From contig CAYXUH010000016.1 in the NCBI GenBank assembly GCA_964468685.1, positions 1 to 25,453 on the forward strand: a stretch of 25,453 bases of DNA, given 5' to 3'. Under the pieces are notes generated by a model that worked only from the letters and a program-made list of their open reading frames with translations, ran no database searches and was not told the origin of the DNA. Each line of letters starts with the position of its first letter. The first letter of the stretch is position 1. Below, one piece after another: positions 17,326-23,947 of the stretch. The DNA is from UBA6078 sp964468685. GTDB taxonomy: Bacteria; Desulfobacterota; Syntrophia; Syntrophales; UBA2210. Made by a program: the position numbers and the translations under genes.

Positions 17326-17453
17326 TACTTAGTTGACCATTATTCCAAAGACGCATACCTGTGCCAATATTATTTTTTCATGGAATATGGGAAGGCAAAC
17401 CTGTCCCACATGGATCTTTTGTGAGGGAGTGAAAGGACGTGGATACGGGACTT

Positions 17454-18425
17454 CTATACGGCGACGAACCGGTCACCGATCCGGGATACCCGTTGGTGCT
17501 GTTCCATCCTCAGGAGGTGCTTCTTGATCGTGATGAACTCCCACATGTATACCCAGGCATCCACATGATATTTCCTGCCGTATATCAGGCCCAGGCGGGC
17601 TACCTCTTCCAGCGAAAGGGGCGCGGACAGGACGGAGAGAATCTGCCGGTCCCTCTCATCGATAACCGCCAGATATCCGTCCATCCCTGCCCGGAATTCT
17701 TCCCTGCTGAGGATCCCCATTTCATGACTGGTTATGAAGAATTCGGCGTCGACGTTCTCTATCTCCCGGCACGATGAGATAAACTGATCGATATCGCCGT
17801 CAGACCCGGCATACCAGGGCCCGAAGGGTGTGAGATCCAGATCCGCCACATAGATCGCGCCGTACCGGGGAAAGTACATGCAGCTGAAACCGCCGGAGTG
17901 CCCGGGGGCGCCGATGACGTGCATCTTCGTCTTCCCGAAATCAAGAACTTCTCCCCATTTGTATTCCCCATCCAGCCGGGCGGTGGAGAGCCACCATTCG
18001 TGATTGTTCTGGGGGGAATAGGGGCTTTTCTCGGTCGTGGGGTCGGCGATCCGCTCAAGCCAGCCGTCGACCCACCCCTTCCCGTACACCTCCTCTATGC
18101 CGATGAGCGGGGGGATCGCCCTCCTGTCGCGCAGGCAGGGGGCCTCCTTTTCATTGATCAATATGCGGGAGTCGTCGAAGATATAATTGTAGGCGATATG
18201 GTCGAAATGAAAGTGCGTATTGAACACCATATCGATGCGGTGCTTTTTTTTCATTTCGGTCAGGCGCTGGAGCCCCGCCCCGGGATCGATCAGGACCTTC
18301 ACGTCATCGTTTATAAAAACAGAACGGCAGTAGGGATATCGGCTGCCGTCTTCTCCCTCTATAATCTGTATCGGACCAAATTGAGATGTAATGTCTTTTC
18401 TCCTTTGCAATATCCTTTTTGACAC
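17454..18425 (-). CDS. Metallo-beta-lactamase-fold hydrolase
   Basis: A protein of about 320 residues with the zinc motif THFHFDHIAYN (H71, H73, D75, H76 counted from the upstream GTG), then GAPGHSGGF, VADLDLTPFGPW and FFITSHEMG, giving the full set of metal ligands. Enzymes of this superfamily hydrolyse thioesters, phosphodiesters and other esters, and the substrate here is not evident. The start is uncertain. GTG at 18425 has no ribosome site, while a strong AAAGGAG (18400-18406) lies 7 bases before an ATT codon at 18392-18390, so an unusual ATT start (about 312 residues) is possible. It is upstream of sbtA on the same strand, with 196 bases between them, so a link to the peptide system is possible but unproven. 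Confidence 0.85.
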   Translation of the reverse strand: MSKRILQRRKDITSQFGPIQIIEGEDGSRYPYCRSVFINDDVKVLIDPGAGLQRLTEMKKKHRIDMVFNTHFHFDHIAYNYIFDDSRILINEKEAPCLRDRRAIPPLIGIEEVYGKGWVDGWLERIADPTTEKSPYSPQNNHEWWLSTARLDGEYKWGEVLDFGKTKMHVIGAPGHSGGFSCMYFPRYGAIYVADLDLTPFGPWYAGSDGDIDQFISSCREIENVDAEFFITSHEMGILSREEFRAGMDGYLAVIDERDRQILSVLSAPLSLEEVARLGLIYGRKYHVDAWVYMWEFITIKKHLLRMEQHQRVSRIGDRFVAV

Positions 18426-18429
18426 GTCC

Positions 18430-18590
18430 CTGCCGCGTATCTCTGAGGGCTTATGATATACCTGTCAAAACGAGACAGGTCAACCATTTGTGGAACTATC
18501 TCGTGTCACTTTTTTATAATGGAAGTTACATCCATTTGATGGCAGGATACGTGAAAAGGCTCTCAAAAAAATATGTTCGGGAATCGTTCC
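18430..18590 (+). repeat. Diverged intergenic repeat, copy A
   Basis: It begins CTGCCGCGTATCT and shares, in order, GACAGGT, a TTTTTTAT tract, GGAA-TT-CATCC, GGCA and TCTC-AAAAAA-ATGT blocks with copy B at 20254-20408, with only small gaps. By eye about two thirds of positions match. Confidence 0.6.
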
Positions 18591-18929
18591 TTTGCCTGCC
18601 GTGCAACACAATTGTACTATCTACTCACGCGGAGTCTTCGCTGAGCCTCACCCCCTCCAATTACATCCATGATTCAGGCCCGCTTGTTCGATATCACGGA
18701 CTTCTGGCGCGCGAAACGAGTGGCTGTTTTTTTGCTACATGGTTTTCGGTGTTTAGTACAGTGAGCATGGACCGTGCGTTGTTCCGGCAGAGGTCCTGCC
18801 CCCTCGCCGGAGGGGAGAGAAGTTGCGTATGCGTAAGTTCCGTTTACATATTTACCAGGTTATGATGTTTATGTTTGCATTAACAACACAATGGTAGTAT
18901 TCACTAAAATGTAATGTTCCTTAAAACTG

Positions 18930-18967
18930 CACGCATATCCGATTCACTCATGAATCTGATATGCGTG
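18930..18967. other. Long hairpin upstream of gdhA
   Basis: Outer arms CACGCATATC and GATATGCGTG (10 bp perfect), one C/T mismatch, then GATTCA-CTCA-TGAATC (6 bp perfect, four-base loop). There is no T-tract after it on the plus strand. It could be a protein-binding palindrome or an RNA leader structure of gdhA. Confidence 0.65.
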
Positions 18968-19167
18968 TTCGATCGTATATACCGCTCGATTGTGCGGTGC
19001 TAACGATTTGTTTTTGCTATATATGCAGTTCGGTATTGTAAGTATGAGGCTGCCTCGGCGCAGACAGCGTTACTGTATAGCGGTGTGCAGGCGGGAGGAG
19101 AAGTGTGGTTCCCTCTCATGCCGTGATGCAGGGAAATGGGAAAAACAAAAGAAGGGAGAGCTGAAAA

Positions 19168-20118
19168 ATGTTGGATTTTATGAAAATGTGCGAAGAATGT
19201 AATCCTGGGGAGATAGAGTTTCTTCAGGCTGTTTCGGAGGTTGCCGAATCGGTGGCACCGGTTTTGGATAAACATCCGGAATACCGCAAGGCGAAAATTC
19301 TTGAGCGCATGGTTGAGCCTGAGAGGGTTATCATGTTTCGTGTGCCCTGGGTGGATGACAGGGGCGAGGTACAGATCAACAGGGGTTACCGGATTCAGGT
19401 AAACAGCGCGATAGGTCCCTACAAGGGTGGCTTCCGGTTTCATCCGTCGGTCAACCTGAGCATACTCAAATTTCTGGGGTTTGAGCAGGTCTTCAAGAAT
19501 GCCCTGACGACCCTTCCGATGGGGGGGGCGAAAGGTGGGTCCAATTTTGATCCCAAGGGCAAGTCGGATGTTGAGGTGATGCGTTTCTGTCATAGTTTCA
19601 TGTCCGAGATATTCAGGTACATNNNNNNNNNNNNNNNNNNNNNNNNNNNNNNNNNNNNNNNNNNNNNNNNNNNNNNNNNNNNNNNNNNNNNNNNNNNNNN
19701 NNNNNNNNNNNNNNNNNNNNNNGCATTCCCCTCCGCGACCCAGAATGAGGTCAACGCGAAGGACGCGAAAAATCTCGTCAGTAATGGTATCAAGTTTGTG
19801 AGTGAAGGCGCGAACATGCCGACCGTGCCTGAAGGGGTGGAGACCTTTGTCGATGCCGGGATTCTATATGCGCCCGGAAAAGCAGCGAATGCCGGCGGCG
19901 TCTCCGTCTCCGGCCTTGAAATGGCCCAGAACAGCATGCGTCTGAGCTGGACCCGCGAGGAAGTGGATGACTATCTGAAGAGGATCATGAAGAGCATCCA
20001 CACCGCCTCTGTCGAGGCCGCGAATGAGTACGGCACGCCCGGCAATTACGTCAATGGTGCCAACATAGCCGGTTTCACGAAGGTCGCAGAAGCAATGATG
20101 GCCCAGGGAATCGTGTAA
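19168..20118 (+). CDS. gdhA: NADP-type glutamate dehydrogenase, interrupted by an assembly gap
   Basis: The enzyme makes glutamate from 2-oxoglutarate, ammonia and NAD(P)H. The N-terminal part matches the hexameric bacterial GdhA well: ILERMVEPERVIMFRVPWVDD, INRGYRIQVNSAIGPYKGGF, RFHPSVNLSILKFLGFEQVF and TTLPMGGAKGGSNFDPKGKS. After the gap the C-terminal part has ATQNEVNAKDA, VSEGANMPTVPEGVE, APGKAANAGGVSVSGLEMAQN and YVNGANIAGFTKVAEAMMAQG. By comparison with the roughly 447-residue E. coli enzyme, about 165 residues (about 500 bp) between the halves are missing, including the dinucleotide-binding core. The ATG has an AGGGAG ribosome site. A terminator-like hairpin follows the gene. Confidence 0.93.
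   Translation: MLDFMKMCEECNPGEIEFLQAVSEVAESVAPVLDKHPEYRKAKILERMVEPERVIMFRVPWVDDRGEVQINRGYRIQVNSAIGPYKGGFRFHPSVNLSILKFLGFEQVFKNALTTLPMGGAKGGSNFDPKGKSDVEVMRFCHSFMSEIFRYXXXXXXXXXXXXXXXXXXXXXXXXXXXXXXXXXXAFPSATQNEVNAKDAKNLVSNGIKFVSEGANMPTVPEGVETFVDAGILYAPGKAANAGGVSVSGLEMAQNSMRLSWTREEVDDYLKRIMKSIHTASVEAANEYGTPGNYVNGANIAGFTKVAEAMMAQGIV
19623..19722. other. Assembly gap inside gdhA (100 N placeholder, real sequence missing)
   Basis: This is a run of exactly 100 N. The flanks are not repeats of each other. The protein on both sides is GdhA, with about 165 family residues absent, so the true gap is near 500 bp, not 100 bp. Confidence 0.9.
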
Positions 20119-20146
20119 TAGCGTAGTAGAGAGACGGTATCACCAT

Positions 20147-20190
20147 AAGGAGGCGGCTTCCATCGACGATGGGTCCGCCGCCTTATTCTA
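20147..20190 (+). terminator. Terminator-like hairpin after gdhA
   Basis: AAGGAGGCGG (20147-20156) pairs with CCGCCGCCTT (20175-20184) with one mismatch, and inside it CCATCG pairs with CGATGG around a single A. The hairpin starts about 28 bases after the stop codon. The following ATTCTAT is only a weak T-tract. Confidence 0.6.
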
Positions 20191-20464
20191 TCCACGTCCA
20201 GTTTCACCCCCGACATATATAAGAAGATAGAGGAATCTTCAAATCGCTACGGCCTGCCGCGTATCTGAGAGGCCCCTGTGATAGACCTGCGAATATTGGA
20301 CAGGTTAATCATCAGTCGCATTATTGTGTGAATCTTTTTTATGCTGGAAATTCCATCCGTCCGGTGGCAAAATGCACAGAGAGGTTCTCCAAAAAATGTG
20401 TCAGGGCATGTGACGGAGAAGATGCCCTGGGGTGTCTGCGCATCGAAAGGAAGGCAGGGAGAAA
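20191..20464. other. Intergenic region before the cupin gene, with repeat copy B
   Basis: No gene is visible. Most of it is copy B of the diverged repeat (20254-20408), followed by the ribosome site of the cupin gene (GGGAG before the ATG at 20465). Confidence 0.6.
20254..20408 (+). repeat. Diverged intergenic repeat, copy B
   Basis: It begins CTGCCGCGTATCT like copy A (18430-18590) and shows the same series of blocks in the same orientation. The two copies flank gdhA. Confidence 0.6.
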
Positions 20465-20845
20465 ATGAAGGAGAAGATTGTACGGAGCCATCCGGGGACT
20501 GAATTCTACACGGACGAAGGGTGTTTTATCCTTGAACTGTCGAATCTAACGGAAGACGAGGCCGTTTCCATAGCGCGTGCGCGAGTGGAAACGGGGATTA
20601 CCACGAAGCTCCACCGCCTGCGGGGCGTGACGGAGCGGTACCTGGTCCTTAAAGGGGAGGGCTATGTGGAGGTGGGCGATCTGCCGCCCGAGGAGCTCGG
20701 CCGCGGGGACGTTGTCCTGATCCCTCCCGACTGTCCGCAGCGGATCACGAATACCGGGGAGGAGGATCTGCTCTTCCTAGCCATCTGCACACCGCGCTTT
20801 ACCCCCGATATCTATGAGGAGATAGGAGAGACGTCGGAGCAGTAA
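20465..20845 (+). CDS. Small cupin-domain protein
   Basis: This 126-residue single-cupin protein starts at the ATG at 20465, which has a GGGAG ribosome site; an upstream GTG at 20432 lacks one. The core reads KLHRLRGVTERYLVLKGEG (cupin motif 1), then GRGDVVLIPPDCPQRITNTG (motif 2). The second His of the usual HxH is Leu, and the His of motif 2 is Gln, so only one His and one Glu of the normal metal site remain. It may bind metal poorly or not at all, or use other ligands. Small cupins act as isomerases, dioxygenases or sugar- or ligand-binding proteins, and the sequence does not decide. It follows gdhA but with about 350 bases between, so it is not clearly in one operon. Confidence 0.85.
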   Translation: MKEKIVRSHPGTEFYTDEGCFILELSNLTEDEAVSIARARVETGITTKLHRLRGVTERYLVLKGEGYVEVGDLPPEELGRGDVVLIPPDCPQRITNTGEEDLLFLAICTPRFTPDIYEEIGETSEQ

Positions 20846-21032
20846 ACGAGGGCACCTCCGGATAGGAAGTAAACAAAGATAGTGTCGGCATGAAACGCGC
20901 ACTCCTTGGACAGGGACGTGTGCCATCGCGGCGTATGATCAGGAGGCGATGGAATCGGCTCCTGGGGGTCAAACGGAAAATCCTGTTTAAAAGTTTCAAA
21001 AATGCACGAACACAGTATCCGAATAGCCCATG

Positions 21033-21493
21033 TGGAGAGTGTACGAAAAAGTCTTAAGATAGGGCGCGTGTTTTTGGCTCAGTTTAAATCAGTTTTTCTA
21101 GAAAAATATGTTTTGGTCCTAACACATTACTGCCACGATGAATCATTCTATCATGCTAAAAACGGCTAAAAATAGACATACGAGAGAAAGATCAGGGGGA
21201 ACAGCTGGAAACATAAAAAACTCCATTAGAACACCTCAAATACTTGGTAGGCTATACAAACAGTCGGGAGTCAGGATCTCATAAAAATGCCCGGAGCTGG
21301 GAGGCTGGCCGGGCAGGCGATAATACAATTATTGACTATCGTTCCGTTTAGCCGAGCCCCCTTACATCATATCACTCCCTTTGTCAAATAAATTCGGCTT
21401 GGCGAAAAGCAAAAAGATGGGCCTGGGGCAAAGACAATACACATTCTTATTGTTAAAATATGACAATATGTGACAAAGTAGGGACACTCTCCA
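21033..21493. repeat. 461-bp gene-less segment bounded by inverted repeats (possible decayed IS or MITE)
   Basis: TGGAGAGTGT at 21033-21042 and its exact reverse complement ACACTCTCCA at 21484-21493 bound an AT-rich segment without a convincing gene. The left end continues with ACGAAAAAGTC, which looks like the end of some insertion sequences. No target-site duplication is seen directly outside the arms. Confidence 0.35.
21288..21315. other. GC-rich hairpin
   Basis: TGCCCGG (21288-21294) and CCGGGCA (21309-21315) are perfect arms, with an inner AGC/GCT pair. It stands out in an AT-rich, gene-less surrounding. There is no T-tract after it. Confidence 0.5.
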
Positions 21494-21677
21494 TATTTGT
21501 ATGTGGGGTGTCACGGAGCGGTAAGCGAGAGCACCTCGATACGTGAAACTGGCAAGAGGATTACTTGATACAAAATTGTAGGAATTGGGCATTATAATCA
21601 ACAGAATTGTTTTTAACAGAGACGATTCTGAAGAGTGCTCTGACCGTAACTAGCCTATAATATTATAAATAAAACAT

Positions 21678-21693
21678 TGGTACACCTCTTGCT
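21678..21693 (+). promoter_or_regulatory. Sigma-54 (-24/-12) promoter of glnN
   Basis: TGGTACACCTCTTGCT matches TGGCAC-N5-TTGCW at all positions but one, with GG and GC ten bases apart. The expected transcription start is near 21704, giving a leader of about 66 bases that contains the palindrome at 21722-21750. Confidence 0.82.
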
Positions 21694-21721
21694 CTGTCTC
21701 CCAGAGAGAACAAGACTCTGT

Positions 21722-21750
21722 TACCATATCTCAAACAATGAGATATGGTA
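21722..21750. promoter_or_regulatory. Perfect 11-bp inverted repeat in the glnN leader
   Basis: TACCATATCTC, a seven-base loop, then GAGATATGGTA. It lies between the predicted sigma-54 start site and the ribosome site (AAAGGGG) of glnN. It could be an operator or an mRNA hairpin that affects translation. Confidence 0.7.
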
Positions 21751-21770
21751 TGCAATGAAAGGGGAAAAGT

Positions 21771-23867
21771 ATGGACGTAACAGAAATTTTTGGTTCTAAT
21801 GTTTTTAACAATAAGGAGATGAAGCAGCGCCTGCCCGAGGAGATCTACAAGGCCCTGATGGAAAGCATTGAAGACGGTACCCCGTTGCGTCCCGACATCG
21901 CCGACGTGGTCGCCAACGCCATGAAGGATTGGGCGATTGAGAAGGGCGCAACTCATTATACGCACTGGTTTCAGCCCCTGACCGGGTTTACCGCCGAGAA
22001 GCATGACTCCTTTATCTCCATGGCCGCGGACGGCGGCAGCACCATGGAATTTTCCGGCAAGCAGTTGATCCAGGGTGAACCGGATGCATCGTCCTTCCCC
22101 AGCGGCGGGCTGCGCGCCACCTTCGAAGCCAGAGGCTACACGGCCTGGGACTGCACCTCCCCCGCGTTTTTGAAGACCGATGAAAGCGGCAATGTGACCC
22201 TGACCATTCCGACGGCCTTCTATTCCTACCATGGAGAGGCCCTCGACAAGAAGACCCCCCTCCTGCGCTCCATGGTATCCGTCTCCAAACAGGCCCTGCG
22301 GGTGTTAAAGGCTATGGGGAATACCACCGCCACAAAGGTTATCTCCACGGTGGGTCCCGAGCAGGAATACTTCCTGGTGGACAAAGCTTTTTATGAGGAG
22401 AGAATCGACCTGATGCTGACCGGCAGAACGATCTTCGGCGCCCCCGCGCCCAAGGGTCAGGAGCTGGATGACCAGTATTTCGGCGCCATCAAGGACCGGG
22501 TCTCCGATTACATGTGGAATCTGAATAACGAACTCTGGAAGATGGGTATTACCTCCAAGACCCAGCATAACGAGGTTGCGCCGGCGCAGTACGAGATGGC
22601 CCCCCTGTACACAACCACGAACATCGCGACCGACCATAACCAGCTGGTCATGGAGACCATGCAGAAGGTCGCGCTTCGGCACGATCTGGTCTGCCTGCTC
22701 CATGAAAAACCCTATGCCGGCATCAATGGTTCGGGCAAGCACAACAACTGGTCTCTTGCCACGAGCGACGGTGTCAATCTGCTGAAGCCGGGGCGTACGG
22801 CCAGTGAAAATGTCCAGTTCCTCATTTTGCTGAGCGCCATGATCAAGGCCGTCGACACCCACGCCGATATCCTGAGGGCCACCTGCGCCAGCGCCGGAAA
22901 CGATCACCGTCTGGGCGCCAACGAAGCCCCTCCGGCCATCATATCCATCTTCATGGGGGACGAGTTGACGGGAATCCTGGAAAATATTGCAACAGGTAAG
23001 AAAAACGGTTCGAAAGACGCGCAATTCATTAATGTCGGTGTCGATACGTTGCCCAAGTTTCCGAAGGACAATACCGACCGCAATCGGACCTCCCCCTTCG
23101 CCTTTACCGGGGATAAGTTCGAGTTCCGGACGGTGGGTTCGGCCCAGTCGATTGCCGGGGTGAATGTCGCGTTGAACACCATCGCGGCCGAAGCCCTCGA
23201 CGAGATCGCCACCCGTCTTGAAAAGGCCAGGGATACGAACGCCGAAGTGACAGCGATCATCAAGGAGATCTACAAGAAGCACGGTCGAATTCTCTTCAAC
23301 GGCGACAACTATACCGACGCCTGGCTGAAAGAGGCCGAAAAGCGGGGCCTGCCCAACGCGGGCAACACCGTGGATGCCTTGAAGGCCTTTGTAACCCCGA
23401 GAGCCCTCAATCTCTTCGAAAAGTATGAGGTCCTTTCAGACAAGGAACTGCATTCCCGCTTCGAGATCTATGTCGAGAAGTATGCCATGCAGATCAACAT
23501 TGAAGCCATGACAGCTATCGACATGGTCAAGAAACAGTTTCTCCCCGCAGGGATCGACTATGCGACCCTCCTGGCCGATTCCACTGCCAGCCTTAGGAGC
23601 GCGTCTATTCCCGCGCCGGTCCAGGAAGATCTCCTGAAAAAGGTCAGCGCTCTCCTGGCCTCCGCTTACAAAAACCTGGCGACGCTGGAAGCGTCGGTGG
23701 CAAAGGCGCAGAAGATCGACGATACCGTCAAACAGGCCGAAACCTACCGGGATAAAGTCATTCCGGCCATGCAGGCCCTGCGCGGTGATATCGACGCACT
23801 GGAAATGCTGGTGCCCGCAGATATGTGGCCCGTACCGACGTACGCCGAGCTGCTCTTCAAACTATAA
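21771..23867 (+). CDS. glnN: Glutamine synthetase type III
   Basis: The 698-residue length is typical for GSIII and far longer than GSI (about 450-470). The enzyme makes glutamine from glutamate, ammonia and ATP. The N-terminus has the GSIII-specific segments IFGSNVFNNKEMKQRLP and TGFTAEKHDSFISMAADGG, followed by GGLRATFEARGYTAWDCTSP. Catalytic motifs are STVGPEQEYFLVD, HNEVAPAQYEMAPLY, AGINGSGKHNNWSL and GNDHRLGANEAPPAI, ending with the C-terminal helical region. The start has an AAAGGGG ribosome site. A near-consensus sigma-54 promoter and a leader palindrome precede it, so expression is probably nitrogen-controlled. A strong terminator follows. Its presence may compensate for the broken glnA, if that break is real. 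Confidence 0.96.
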   Translation: MDVTEIFGSNVFNNKEMKQRLPEEIYKALMESIEDGTPLRPDIADVVANAMKDWAIEKGATHYTHWFQPLTGFTAEKHDSFISMAADGGSTMEFSGKQLIQGEPDASSFPSGGLRATFEARGYTAWDCTSPAFLKTDESGNVTLTIPTAFYSYHGEALDKKTPLLRSMVSVSKQALRVLKAMGNTTATKVISTVGPEQEYFLVDKAFYEERIDLMLTGRTIFGAPAPKGQELDDQYFGAIKDRVSDYMWNLNNELWKMGITSKTQHNEVAPAQYEMAPLYTTTNIATDHNQLVMETMQKVALRHDLVCLLHEKPYAGINGSGKHNNWSLATSDGVNLLKPGRTASENVQFLILLSAMIKAVDTHADILRATCASAGNDHRLGANEAPPAIISIFMGDELTGILENIATGKKNGSKDAQFINVGVDTLPKFPKDNTDRNRTSPFAFTGDKFEFRTVGSAQSIAGVNVALNTIAAEALDEIATRLEKARDTNAEVTAIIKEIYKKHGRILFNGDNYTDAWLKEAEKRGLPNAGNTVDALKAFVTPRALNLFEKYEVLSDKELHSRFEIYVEKYAMQINIEAMTAIDMVKKQFLPAGIDYATLLADSTASLRSASIPAPVQEDLLKKVSALLASAYKNLATLEASVAKAQKIDDTVKQAETYRDKVIPAMQALRGDIDALEMLVPADMWPVPTYAELLFKL

Positions 23868-23890
23868 CCATCGGAACCTGCATACAGTCA

Positions 23891-23924
23891 AAAGGGCCGG
23901 TTTTTCGAAACCGGCCCTTTTTTT
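23891..23924. terminator. Strong bidirectional rho-independent terminator
   Basis: AAAGGGCCGGTTT, loop TTCG, then AAACCGGCCCTTT is a perfect 13-bp stem followed by a seven-T run on the plus strand and TTTT on the minus strand. It serves both glnN and the convergent HD-GYP gene. Confidence 0.95.
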
Positions 23925-23947
23925 GAGGTGAGGCTTGCTGTTTGAAA

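Larger units (their letters stand above)
18426..19167. other. Non-coding region between the MBL gene and gdhA (742 bp)
   Basis: No convincing gene is seen. It holds copy A of a diverged repeat (18430-18590), a GC-rich 6-bp hairpin (CCCCTC-GCCG-GAGGGG) near 18801-18816, and a long hairpin at 18930-18967. The gdhA ribosome site (AGGGAG) is at the end. The two flanking genes are divergent, so both promoters should lie here. Confidence 0.7.
20846..21770. other. Non-coding region between the cupin gene and glnN (925 bp)
   Basis: The region is AT-rich from about 21000. It holds a short direct repeat of the cupin 3' end (20835-20864 and 21514-21541), a segment bounded by 10-bp inverted repeats (21033-21493), a hairpin at 21288-21315, the sigma-54 promoter of glnN and its leader palindrome. 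Short open frames here have no ribosome site and no recognisable motif. Confidence 0.65.

Noticed and set aside
17326..17420. A sigma-54-like sequence upstream of sbtA on the minus strand (TGGCACAGGTATGC).
   Set aside because: GG and GC are nine bases apart instead of ten, and this spacing is normally not tolerated by sigma-54.
18419..18865. A 148-codon open frame on the plus strand covering repeat copy A.
   Set aside because: The related copy B has no matching open frame, and the translation shows no domain or codon bias of the neighbours.
20891..21058. Small open frame of about 55 codons after the cupin gene, starting ATGAAACGCGCACTC.
   Set aside because: There is no ribosome site, the composition is strongly basic without a known motif, and it runs into the inverted-repeat segment.
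21362..21601. A 79-codon open frame on the minus strand upstream of glnN.
   Set aside because: It crosses the inverted-repeat end and the short direct repeat, has no recognisable domain, and its composition looks like chance AT-rich translation.
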